Below, piece after piece: positions 26,613-34,509 of a stretch of DNA of 64,000 bases. A program made the position numbers and the translations under genes. Origin of the DNA: Streptomyces ureilyticus (GTDB taxonomy: Bacteria > Actinomycetota > Actinomycetes > Streptomycetales > Streptomycetaceae). The DNA lies in NCBI RefSeq assembly GCF_011045025.1, contig NZ_JAAKZX010000013.1, positions 1 to 64,000 of the forward strand, given 5' to 3'. The notes under the pieces were generated by a model. The model ran no database searches, was not told the DNA's origin, and worked only from the letters and a program-made list of their open reading frames with translations. Every line of letters begins with the position of its first letter. Position 1 is the first letter of the stretch.

Positions 26613-27395
26613 TCAGTGCAGGAGCCCGCCGCCGTCGCAGACGAACGTCTGGCCGGTGACCAACTCCGCGTCCGGGGAAGCGAGATACGAGACGAGCCCC
26701 GCGAAGTGCTCCGGCGTGACGAACTCCTTGATCGCCTGCTGACGCATGGTCGCGGCGAACACCTCGTCGCCGGAGTGCTCGCGGGTGCCGGGCGTGGCCA
26801 CCTGCGCGGGCGCGACCGCGTTGACCGCGATCCGGTGCTCGCCCAGTTCGCGCGCCATCACCCGGGTCATGCCGATGAGGGCGCCCTTGCTGGCGACGTA
26901 GGCGATCTGGCCGGGCGACCCCGTGAAGAAGGTGCGCGAGGCGACGTTGATCACGCGCCCGCGGTGTGGGCTTTTCCCCAGCCAGGGCGCGCATGCCTGC
27001 ACCATCAGGAGCGGGCCGACGGCGTTGACGTCGAAGTAGCGGTGCAGTTCCTGTGGGGTGGTCTCGAGCAGGGGTGCGCGGCCGGAGAGCAGGCCGGCGT
27101 TGTTGACGAGGACGTCCACCCCGCCGTATGCCTCGGCGATCTCGCCGACGGCCTGGCGGGTCGCGGCCGGGTCGCTGATGTCGCAGTGCCACGGCCGTAC
27201 GCCGGAGGCCTCGCTGCTGCCGTCCGGGTCCGGGTCTGGGGCCGGTTCAGCGATGTCGAGGGCGGCGACCGCGAATCCGTCCGCGGCCAGTCGGCGGGCG
27301 ATGGCCTGCCCTAGGCCGCCCGCGGCGCCGGTCACCACGGCGACTCGTCGGCTGTCCCGGTCATCCCGGTCATCCCGGCCGTTCCCGCCGGTCAA
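26613..27395 (-). CDS. Short-chain dehydrogenase/reductase
   Basis: 260 aa classical SDR. The cofactor motif is VVTGAAGGLGQAIA (near residue 15), NNAG follows near 95, and the catalytic set is serine in NVASRTFF and Tyr-x3-Lys in AYVASKG. The start is a TTG (27395) that overlaps the stop of the preceding gene as TTGA and has AGGAGA 8 nt upstream. In this cluster it may oxidise a dihydrodiol made by the Rieske oxygenase or reduce a ring-cleavage product; neither is shown by sequence. Confidence 0.87.
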   Translation of the reverse strand: MTGGNGRDDRDDRDSRRVAVVTGAAGGLGQAIARRLAADGFAVAALDIAEPAPDPDPDGSSEASGVRPWHCDISDPAATRQAVGEIAEAYGGVDVLVNNAGLLSGRAPLLETTPQELHRYFDVNAVGPLLMVQACAPWLGKSPHRGRVINVASRTFFTGSPGQIAYVASKGALIGMTRVMARELGEHRIAVNAVAPAQVATPGTREHSGDEVFAATMRQQAIKEFVTPEHFAGLVSYLASPDAELVTGQTFVCDGGGLLH

Positions 27396-27673
27396 GGCGC
27401 CTTCTCCTGTGGGTGGGTGGCGAGTGCCTCGACGGTGATGTCCATCCACTTCCACATCGGCAGGGAGGCGAGCGCGTCATGCAGTTCCGCGGGGTCGGCC
27501 GCCTCGTACAGGCCGATCGTGGCGTTGCGGCCCGGAACCCGCCACAACCGCTTGAGGATGCCCGCTTCCCGCAGTTGCATGGCGCGTTCGCGCTCGCCCT
27601 TGCGCAGGGACTCGCGTACGTCGTCGGGGGTGTCCGGGGGCAGAAGGTTCTCGGTGCGTACGAGGAATTCCAT
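27392..27673 (-). CDS. Muconolactone-isomerase-like protein
   Basis: 93 aa, the size and fold signature of muconolactone delta-isomerases: MEFLVRTENLLPP at the start, an arginine-rich helix (ERERAMQLREAGIL) and RNATIGLYEAADPAELHDAL. Such small enzymes move double bonds in lactone or muconate intermediates. In a LigAB-type pathway it could act as an isomerase or tautomerase on the opened ring. The gene starts 26 nt after the hydrolase stop and is coupled to the SDR by a TTGA overlap. Confidence 0.8.
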   Translation of the reverse strand: MEFLVRTENLLPPDTPDDVRESLRKGERERAMQLREAGILKRLWRVPGRNATIGLYEAADPAELHDALASLPMWKWMDITVEALATHPQEKAP

Positions 27674-27699
27674 GGAGCGTCACTTCATCCCTTCACGGG

Positions 27700-28416
27700 T
27701 CAGGCTGCCGCGATCTCCAGCAGCAGTTCGGCGAGTTGGTCGGGGGCGGTGACCATGGCCTCGTGCCCGGTCGCGATCTCGTGGACCGGCCAGCCGCGGG
27801 CCGCGGCCCGCTCGGCCTGCGGGGTGAACACCCGCATCCAGTCGGTGCACTCGATGAAGACGCCGGGGACCTGGTCGGCCTTGCCGGTCAGCCGGAGCGG
27901 CTCGGTGTAGGTCAGCCAGGGGTGCGGGGTCAGCCGGGGGCCCAGCCAGTCCAGGTCCGACTGTTCCTCGACGCCGAGCACGCCCAGTGAGCGCACCGGG
28001 ATGAGCCAGCCGAAGCCGGGTCCGGCCACGGACTCCCGGTAGTGCCCGGCGATGCGCTCGGGCAGCAGGTCGATCGCCGCGTCTCCGTCGTCGCCGACGA
28101 AGGCGTCGAGGTGGACGCGCTTGGCCAGCCGGTCCGGGATGCGGTCCGCGACTCCGGTGACGACCTGGCCCGCGTAACTGTGCCCGACGAGCACGACATC
28201 CCTGGCGTCGTACGCCTCGATCAGCGCCACCACGTCCTGGATGTGCGTGCCGAGCCCGACCTGCGGACTGAGCAGGTGGGCGCGGTCGCTCACCCCGGTC
28301 AGCGTGGGGGAGTGCACCTCGTGCCCGGCCTCACGCAGCAGCGGCGTGACGTGCCGCCACACCCAGCCGCCGTGCCAGGCTCCGTGGAGCAGGACGAAGA
28401 CGCGGCGGCCGTTCAT
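27700..28416 (-). CDS. Alpha/beta hydrolase
   Basis: 238 aa of the pheromone-shutdown/salicylate-esterase-like branch: oxyanion-hole motif LLHGAWHGGWVW, nucleophile elbow VLVGHSYAGQVV (serine near residue 99) and the C-terminal histidine in ATGHEAMVTAPDQLAELL. Its place after the Rieske oxygenase and before the isomerase suggests ester or lactone hydrolysis in the same pathway. The start overlaps the oxygenase stop as ATGA. Confidence 0.85.
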   Translation of the reverse strand: MNGRRVFVLLHGAWHGGWVWRHVTPLLREAGHEVHSPTLTGVSDRAHLLSPQVGLGTHIQDVVALIEAYDARDVVLVGHSYAGQVVTGVADRIPDRLAKRVHLDAFVGDDGDAAIDLLPERIAGHYRESVAGPGFGWLIPVRSLGVLGVEEQSDLDWLGPRLTPHPWLTYTEPLRLTGKADQVPGVFIECTDWMRVFTPQAERAAARGWPVHEIATGHEAMVTAPDQLAELLLEIAAA

Positions 28417-29501
28417 ACGGACGCCGTCCGGCTGCGCGGGATGCGGGCGCCCTGCTGCTTGCTCTGTTCGCCCTGTTCGTGCTGCTCACGCTGCTCGCGG
28501 GCGAGCATCTTCGCCACCGCGCGGCGTCCGCGGAGGGCGGCCAGGTCGGACTTGATGCTGGACTCGGCCTTGCCGCCCGGGTCGGTGGCGTACATGATCT
28601 CCTGCGCTTCCAGGGCGTCGACGTCCTCCTGCATCACGGCGAGCTGCTGCTCGTGCTGGAACTTCGTGAGCTCCTGGTCGTCGATGAGGTAGTCGCGGCC
28701 CAGGGCGTAGAAGTCGTGCGTCTCGTTGCCGCGCCCCGGCGTCAGCCCGTACAGCACCTTCATGTGGAAGCCCTCCGGCTCCTCGGTTCCGGTGGCGGCG
28801 ACGCGGATGTTGAGGATGAAGATGCCGGGCGGGTAGAAGTCGCCGTCCTGCCAGCGGTCCACCGGAGAGGTCAGCCCACAGGACTTCTCGTAGAACGGCG
28901 GGGCCTCGATGCCGATCATGTGGCGGCTGAAGCTGACCCGGTCGCCGTCCACGGTCACATCGATCGGCGTCGCGGCGACGGCGGCGTTGCCGATGGTCGT
29001 CGGGTGCAGGAACGTCTCGTGGGTGAGGTCGAGCAGGTTTTCCAGGAGCAGCATGTGCCGCGCCTTCAGCGGGACCACGCCGTGTACGTGCGTCCAGCCC
29101 GCGTCGGTGAGCCATGAGGTGTCGGGCAGCAGGCTCTCGTCGGCCAGTTCGGGGTCACCGGGCCAGATCCATATGGCGCCGTCGCGCTCGACCAGCGGGA
29201 ACCGGCGCAGCGCCGCCTTGGGCCGGTCGGCCTGCTCGGCGACCCCGACGCACACGCCCTGACCGTCGAAGCGGTAGCCGTGGTAGTCGCACTGGAGCGT
29301 GCCCTCGTCGTCCAAGTGGCCCAGGGACAAGGGGTACTTGCGGTGGGGGCAGCGGTCCTCGACGGCGGTGACGGTCTGATCGGGCAGCCGGTAGAAGCAG
29401 ACCGGGATGTCCGTGATCCAGCGCTGCGTGAGCGTCCGGCCGATCTCGTCGGACCAGGCTCCCAGGTACCAGCCGTTGCGCACATGCTGTGTCAGTGTCA
29501 T
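28413..29501 (-). CDS. Rieske non-haem iron oxygenase (VanA/phthalate-oxygenase type)
   Basis: 362 aa single-component-type oxygenase. The [2Fe-2S] Rieske motif is CPHRKYPLSLGHL followed by LQCDYHGYRF (residues about 50-75). The mononuclear iron site follows near 165 with LLENLLDLTHETFLHP, the spacing of vanillate O-demethylase and phthalate oxygenases. It needs the ferredoxin reductase encoded 32 nt upstream. Ring hydroxylation or O-demethylation of a benzoate-type acid would make the catecholic substrate for LigAB. GGAAGGA precedes the ATG. Confidence 0.9.
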   Translation of the reverse strand: MTLTQHVRNGWYLGAWSDEIGRTLTQRWITDIPVCFYRLPDQTVTAVEDRCPHRKYPLSLGHLDDEGTLQCDYHGYRFDGQGVCVGVAEQADRPKAALRRFPLVERDGAIWIWPGDPELADESLLPDTSWLTDAGWTHVHGVVPLKARHMLLLENLLDLTHETFLHPTTIGNAAVAATPIDVTVDGDRVSFSRHMIGIEAPPFYEKSCGLTSPVDRWQDGDFYPPGIFILNIRVAATGTEEPEGFHMKVLYGLTPGRGNETHDFYALGRDYLIDDQELTKFQHEQQLAVMQEDVDALEAQEIMYATDPGGKAESSIKSDLAALRGRRAVAKMLAREQREQHEQGEQSKQQGARIPRSRTASV

Positions 29502-29533
29502 GGCGGTCCTTCCGTATGCGAGTTGACGGCGTG

Positions 29534-30595
29534 TCAGAGATCCAGTACGAGGCGGCCGCCCCGGGCGCGCGAGACGCAGATCAGCATCGTGTCGTTGGCG
29601 GCCCGCTCGTCCTCGGTGAGCAGTGAATCGCGGTGATCGACCTCGCCGTCCAGGACGGGGGTCTCGCACGAGCCGCAGATGCCCTCCTCGCAGGAGGACA
29701 GGACCGGGACTCCCGCTTCCTCCACGGCCTTGAGGACCGACAGCTCCGGCGGCACGGTCACCGTCATCCCGGACGCCCGCAACTCCACCTCGATCGGCTG
29801 CTCGGCCGCCGCACCCTCGGCGGGCCCCGGTACGGCCGCCGCGGCGAACCGCTCGACGTTCAGGGACCCGGACGGCCAGGTGGCGCAGTACGCCTCGACC
29901 GCGTCGATGAGCCCGGCCGGGCCGCAGCAGTACACCAGGGCGGACGGGTCGGGGTCGCCGAGGAAGCCGGCGAGGTCGAGCAGCCCGTACTGGTCCTGCG
30001 GCCGTACGGACACCCGCTCGCCGTAGCCCGCCAGTTCGGGCAGAAACGCCATGGAACCGTGGGTCCGGCCGCCGTAGAGCAGTGACCACTCGGCACCCGC
30101 GGCCTCCGCCTCGGCGATCATCGGGAGCAGGGGCGTGATGCCGATGCCTCCGCCGACGAACAGGTACCGGGCCGCGGGACGCAGCGGGAAGTTGTTGCGC
30201 GGGCCGCGCACCCGGAGTTCGTCGCCCTCCTGGACGTGGTCGTGGATCCACTGGGAGCCGCCGCGTCCGTCGGGCTCGCGTAGTACGGCGATGCGCCAGC
30301 GGGCGGAGTGTCCCGCCGCGTCGAGCGGGCCGCACAGCGAGTACTGCCGGGCGACGCCTGTGGGCAGGACGACGTCGATGTGCGCTCCGGGCTGCCAGGG
30401 CGGCAGGGGTTCGGCTTCGGCTTCACCATCGCCGGAGCTTGGTGCGAGTTCCAGCGATACGACTCCGTCCGACACCGTCTGCCGCGACCGTACGGTGACG
30501 GTGCCTTCGAACTCGGCGCCGCGACGGGGCGGGACAGGGGCTTCGGCAGTACCGAGGGGGCGCGTGTCCGGGGCGGCGGCTGACGGGCTCGTCAC
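29534..30595 (-). CDS. Phthalate-dioxygenase-reductase type electron-transfer protein
   Basis: 353 aa with three domains in the VanB order: flavin domain (ARQYSLCGPLD near residue 85), NAD domain (FVGGGIGITPLLPMI) and a C-terminal plant-type ferredoxin (SSCEEGICGSC followed later by MLICVSRA, the four cysteine ligands). It passes electrons from NAD(P)H to the Rieske oxygenase. The GTG at 30595 with GAGGAG 8 nt upstream is preferred; a GTG 12 codons earlier lacks a ribosome site. Confidence 0.9.
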   Translation of the reverse strand: MTSPSAAAPDTRPLGTAEAPVPPRRGAEFEGTVTVRSRQTVSDGVVSLELAPSSGDGEAEAEPLPPWQPGAHIDVVLPTGVARQYSLCGPLDAAGHSARWRIAVLREPDGRGGSQWIHDHVQEGDELRVRGPRNNFPLRPAARYLFVGGGIGITPLLPMIAEAEAAGAEWSLLYGGRTHGSMAFLPELAGYGERVSVRPQDQYGLLDLAGFLGDPDPSALVYCCGPAGLIDAVEAYCATWPSGSLNVERFAAAAVPGPAEGAAAEQPIEVELRASGMTVTVPPELSVLKAVEEAGVPVLSSCEEGICGSCETPVLDGEVDHRDSLLTEDERAANDTMLICVSRARGGRLVLDL

Positions 30596-30715
30596 GTTCG
30601 TCAACTCCTCGACTGCGGTCGGCGGCGGCACGATCGACGCTAGCGACCGGCGAACGCCCAGGTCATCGCGCGAATGACCGGACCGGGGCGGCGCAAGGTC
30701 GTGGTTCGGACTACG

Positions 30716-31045
30716 TCATCCGTCGTGCGTGCGCGGCGTCCCGTTGTCGCGGTCGGGTCGCGGTGACTGGTCGAGGTGGATGCGGACCTGGCGGTCGTCC
30801 TCGTTCGAGAGTGCTTCCACCACGGCGTGCAGCCGCTGGGAGTCGATGCGCCACATCGGTGCGCCGTAGCGGTCGTCGCGCGTGATGCCGTCCTGGGGGA
30901 CGGCATCGGCCAGCAGTCCCCGGCGATCGGATGTACGGGTCGTATCGCCGGCCTCGTCCGCGAACTCCACGTAGAGGGACGTGCCGCGGAAGGGCACCCA
31001 GATGTGCGTGGCCGCACGGGCGTCCGGCTCGCTGCGCGTCGTCAT
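30716..31045 (-). CDS. Small protein of unknown function in the aromatic operon
   Basis: 109 aa, soluble, with no family that I recognise. It has an N-terminal strand-rich stretch (HIWVPFRGTSLYVEFADE), a middle motif DDRYGAPMWRIDSQRLHAVVEAL and an acidic, proline-rich tail. The ATG overlaps the stop of the GalB-like gene as ATGA, which argues that it is translated. A gap of 120 nt separates it from the reductase gene. Confidence 0.65.
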   Translation of the reverse strand: MTTRSEPDARAATHIWVPFRGTSLYVEFADEAGDTTRTSDRRGLLADAVPQDGITRDDRYGAPMWRIDSQRLHAVVEALSNEDDRQVRIHLDQSPRPDRDNGTPRTHDG

Positions 31046-31794
31046 GCCAGTACGCCCGTCGTCTGCGGGTAGAGCCGTACGTACGCCTCGCCCATGGTCG
31101 TGTGAGGGAGGCCGAGGTTCGGGCCGGCGTTGCGCTTCAGCTGGACGCCGCGGCGCTTGGCGAGGTCCGTGTAGTAGTCCCACATGTGCTGCTGCGCGGC
31201 CAGGCACTCCATGGCCTTGCGCTTCTTGTCGAAGACCGGGGTGATGTCCAGCAGGACGTTCGGCTTGAAGTCGCACTGTTCCGGCTGGTGCGGCTCGAAG
31301 AAGAACACCGGGGGAGCGCCGAGGGGTTCACCGGGGGCGTCGTAGCCGATCGCCTGGGCGAGCACGCGGGCCTGGAGTGCCATGCGGGCGGCGGCCGGGT
31401 GGTCGCCGTTGTAGGGGTCGGCGAGGGTGTGGGTGAGGACGACGGCGGGGTTCACCTCCCGGTACACGCGGACGATGCGGTCCACCAACTCCGGGGTCTC
31501 CAGCAGCGGGTAGTCCCCGGCGTCCAGGAACTCGATCTCCGCTCCCAGCGCGGACGCGGCGTTCGAGGCCTCCGTGCGGCGCAGCTCCTTGATCTCGTCG
31601 AGCCGCAGGCCGTCGCGCCAGGCGCGAGCGGACTCGCCGCGCTCGCCGAAGCTCAGGCACAGCACCTTGGCGCGCTGACCGCGCTCGGCGGCCAGGGCTA
31701 TGGCACCGCCGGCCCGCCAGACGAAGTCGCCCGCGTGGGCGCTGATCACCAGCAGCGCTCCTTCGGACGGGGTGGAGGTGGTGTCGAGTGGCAT
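31042..31794 (-). CDS. PIG-L-fold hydrolase, probable 4-oxalomesaconate hydratase (GalB-like)
   Basis: 250 aa PIG-L/LmbE-fold metal enzyme. The N-terminal metal motif reads SAHAGDFVWRAGG instead of the HPDDE of sugar deacetylases, and a later histidine lies in YNGDHPAA. GalB of the gallate pathway has the same fold and hydrates 4-oxalomesaconate. Neighbourhood supports this: LigAB lies in the same operon and the LigK/GalC-type aldolase, the next step, is divergent 160 bp away. AAGGAG precedes the ATG. It is the first gene of the nine-gene operon. Confidence 0.78.
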   Translation of the reverse strand: MPLDTTSTPSEGALLVISAHAGDFVWRAGGAIALAAERGQRAKVLCLSFGERGESARAWRDGLRLDEIKELRRTEASNAASALGAEIEFLDAGDYPLLETPELVDRIVRVYREVNPAVVLTHTLADPYNGDHPAAARMALQARVLAQAIGYDAPGEPLGAPPVFFFEPHQPEQCDFKPNVLLDITPVFDKKRKAMECLAAQQHMWDYYTDLAKRRGVQLKRNAGPNLGLPHTTMGEAYVRLYPQTTGVLA

Positions 31795-31889
31795 CGGGGC
31801 TCCTTGGAATCGAGCGGCGGGCTCAAGCGGTGGGATCAAGCGGAGGGAAGGAGATTGACTCGTCAGCTGCGAGCTTATCGCTGACGTTT

Positions 31890-31899
31890 TTGTTGACAA
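31890..31899. promoter_or_regulatory. TTGT-TG-ACAA palindrome between divergent aromatic genes
   Basis: A perfect TTGTTGACAA palindrome lies in an unusually AT-rich part of the 160-bp divergent region. It contains a TTGACA that could serve as a plus-strand -35 box and a TTGTCA that could serve as a minus-strand -35 (with TAAGCT 16 nt away). TNGTNNACNA sites are typical of FadR-subfamily GntR regulators, and one is encoded at about 37.3 kb. Confidence 0.55.
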
Positions 31900-31954
31900 T
31901 AGCGTTGACTTCAAGAATTCTCGTGACATCAGACCTGAGCACCGCGGAGGAGAC

Positions 31955-32638
31955 ATGCCCCAACGCCATGTCGTCGTCAGGAACACCGACCGGCCCGCCG
32001 CCGAAGTCGTCGCCCGGCTCGCCGAGGCGGGGGTCTCCACGGTCCACGAGGCCATCGGCCGCCGTGGCTTCGCCGGAACCGGTCTGCGTCCGAACCAGCG
32101 GGACGTGCGCATCGCGGGCCCGGCGGTGACGGTCAGCTCCCACCCGGGGGACAACCTGATGATCCACGCCGCCGTCGAGGTCTGCCGGCCCGGCGACGTC
32201 CTCGTGGTGACCACCACCTCGCCGTCCACGGACGGCATGTTCGGCGAACTGCTCGCGACCTCCCTCGCCGCCCGGGGCGTCATCGGCCTGGTCACGGGGG
32301 CCGGTGTGCGCGACACCGCCGAGCTGCGGGAGATGGGTTTCCATGTCTGGTCGTGGGCCGTGTCCGCCCAGGGCACGGTGAAGGCGTCCCCGGGTTCGGT
32401 CAACGTGCCCGTGACGCTCGGCGGAGTGTCCGTGTCCCCCGGTGACGTCGTAGTCGCCGACGACGACGGCGTGGTCGTAGTGCCCCTCGCGGAGGCGGAG
32501 GACGCGGCGGACCTCGCGGAGAAACGGCTCGCCAAGGAAGCCACCACCCGCGAGGTCCTGCGCTCCGGCACCCTGGGCGTCGACTACTACGGACTGCGCG
32601 CCAAACTCGCCGAGTTGGGCGTCACCTATCAGGACTGA
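31955..32638 (+). CDS. 4-carboxy-4-hydroxy-2-oxoadipate aldolase (LigK/GalC, RraA fold)
   Basis: 227 aa class-II aldolase of the HMG/CHA group, which cleaves 4-carboxy-4-hydroxy-2-oxoadipate to pyruvate and oxaloacetate. The RraA-fold active site is LVTGAGVRDTAEL, giving the arginine and metal-binding aspartate; STVHEAIGRRGFAGTGLRP and DVVVADDDGVVVVP are standard family stretches. GCGGAGGAG precedes the ATG. It is divergent from the GalB-like gene, so the last two pathway steps share one control region. Confidence 0.9.
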   Translation: MPQRHVVVRNTDRPAAEVVARLAEAGVSTVHEAIGRRGFAGTGLRPNQRDVRIAGPAVTVSSHPGDNLMIHAAVEVCRPGDVLVVTTTSPSTDGMFGELLATSLAARGVIGLVTGAGVRDTAELREMGFHVWSWAVSAQGTVKASPGSVNVPVTLGGVSVSPGDVVVADDDGVVVVPLAEAEDAADLAEKRLAKEATTREVLRSGTLGVDYYGLRAKLAELGVTYQD

Positions 32639-32643
32639 CAGCG

Positions 32644-34284
32644 TCACGATCCGTCGTCCGCGCCGGAGCCCTCGGCTGTCTTCCTGGCCCAGGCGATCTC
32701 GAGCTTGCCGGTCGGGGTCCGCGGCAGGGTCTCCGTCAGGACGACGGAACGTGGCACCTTGTAGCCGGCGAGGCTCCGCCGTACCCAGTCGCGGAGTTCA
32801 TCGACGGTGACCGTCGCGCCCGGCGGGACCGCCACGACGGCCGCCACCCGTTCTCCCCAGGTCTCGTCGGGGATGCCCACGACGACGCAGTCGGTTACCG
32901 CGGGGTGCGTCAGCAGGGCGTTCTCCACTTCCTGAGGGTGCACCTTCTCGCCGCCGGTGTTGATCACTCCCGAGCCGCGGCCGAGGAAACGGATCGCGCC
33001 GTCGGCCTCGATCCGGGCGAGATCGCCGGGGATCGCGTACCGGACCCCGTCGATCGTGCGGAACGTCGTCGCGCTCTTCTCCGTGTCCTTGTAGTAGCCG
33101 AGCGGCATCGGGCCGCAGTAGGCGAGATGCCCGGCCTCGTCACTGCCGGGTTCGACGAAGCGGTCGTCGGGGCCGATCACCCGCGTCGCCGGTACGGGGA
33201 AGAAGCGCGCGGGCAGGTCTCGTACGGACGAGGTGATCGCGAACGCGAACGGGCCCCCTTCGCTCGACGCGATGGCGTCGATGACCGTGACCTCGGCGCG
33301 TTCGTGCAGCGCCTGCTTGAGCGGGTCGCTGAGAGCGGTGCCGGAGCTGATGAGCCTTCGTACGGAGCGCAGCTCGTGCGGCGTTCCCGCCTGTTCCGCG
33401 CGGACGAGTTCGTCGACGAGCGGCCGGCATACGGCGTTGCCCGCGATGATGACCGTGTCGGCCTGCTGCTCGGCGATCGTGCGCCAGACGTGCTCCGGAT
33501 CGAGCCCGCCCTGCCGTGCCGTGACGGCCCGGCCGCCGACCATCAGGGCACCCATCGTGTTGAACAGCCCGGTGGCGTGCATGAGGGGCACCACGGGCAT
33601 GGTCGTCGGGGCGCTGCCTTCGCCGTGTGCCTTGACGGCGATGGCCACGGCCTCGTCGACGGTCGCCGGGAGCTCGGTGACACCGAGCGGGTGGAAGATC
33701 GGGACGACGAGGGAGTGCAGCAGATCGCTCTGCCGCCACACCACGCCCTTCGGCTTGCCCGTGGTCCCGCCGGTGTACATGAAGAGCCGGTCCGATCCGG
33801 GACGCGGCTGCGGTTCGCGTGGTGCGTGGGCCGCCAGCAGGTCTTCCAGTTCGGGCGCAGAGGGACCGGCCGGGCCGTCGGCGGGTGGATCGCCCGCCCT
33901 CACCAGCAGCTTCAGCGTGCGTACGTGTCCGGCGGCGTGCGTGACCCGGTCGGCCAGGGCGCCGCTGAAGACGAGCGCGGCGGCGTCGGCGTCGGTGAGG
34001 AGTTCGGAGAGTTCCTCGCCGGTGTAGCGGTAGTTGGCGTTCACCGGCACGGCGCCGAGCTTGAAGGCGGCGAAGACCGTCTCCAGGTAGGCGGCGCCGT
34101 TGTAGAGGTAGCAGGCCACGGTGTCGCCCTCGCGTACCCCGGCCACCTCCAGTGCGGCGGCCAGCCGTGCCGCGCGCTCGTCGAAATCCCGGTACGTGGT
34201 CTCACGACCGGGTTCCGCGATGGCGACGGCGTCGGGCAGGGCACGGGAGACCGCCTCCCAGATCGTGCCGATGGACACGTCCAT
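32644..34284 (-). CDS. Acyl-CoA synthetase (AMP-forming)
   Basis: 546 aa adenylate-forming enzyme. The P-loop-like motif is MYTGGTTGKPKGVVW (near residue 175), the nucleotide-binding ASSEGG follows near 325, PGDLARIEADGAIRFLGR near 430, and the catalytic lysine in RTPTGKLEIAW near the end. It would activate a carboxylic acid with CoA; GGT at the place of SGT in the first motif occurs in some fatty- and aromatic-acyl members. GAGGAGG lies 8 nt before the ATG. It converges with the aldolase, only 5 nt apart; a role on an aromatic or side-chain acid is inferred. Confidence 0.88.
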   Translation of the reverse strand: MDVSIGTIWEAVSRALPDAVAIAEPGRETTYRDFDERAARLAAALEVAGVREGDTVACYLYNGAAYLETVFAAFKLGAVPVNANYRYTGEELSELLTDADAAALVFSGALADRVTHAAGHVRTLKLLVRAGDPPADGPAGPSAPELEDLLAAHAPREPQPRPGSDRLFMYTGGTTGKPKGVVWRQSDLLHSLVVPIFHPLGVTELPATVDEAVAIAVKAHGEGSAPTTMPVVPLMHATGLFNTMGALMVGGRAVTARQGGLDPEHVWRTIAEQQADTVIIAGNAVCRPLVDELVRAEQAGTPHELRSVRRLISSGTALSDPLKQALHERAEVTVIDAIASSEGGPFAFAITSSVRDLPARFFPVPATRVIGPDDRFVEPGSDEAGHLAYCGPMPLGYYKDTEKSATTFRTIDGVRYAIPGDLARIEADGAIRFLGRGSGVINTGGEKVHPQEVENALLTHPAVTDCVVVGIPDETWGERVAAVVAVPPGATVTVDELRDWVRRSLAGYKVPRSVVLTETLPRTPTGKLEIAWARKTAEGSGADDGS

Positions 34285-34509
34285 CCTCAGACCTCCTCGT
34301 CCTCGGGGGGCTCGGGCGGACCTCGGGGCGCCCTCCTCAACGTATGCGGGTGTCGTCCGTGCGGGAACGCGAGCAATGACGCGACCGGCTCGGCGCTTCG
34401 ACCCGGCGGTGAACAGGTCGAATGACGTAGGCCCGGCCCGAATCCGCCGGGCTACCCTCGGAGCGGGATTCGTCGCTCGTCGACGATGACGATGGTGAGG
34501 AGATCGCTC

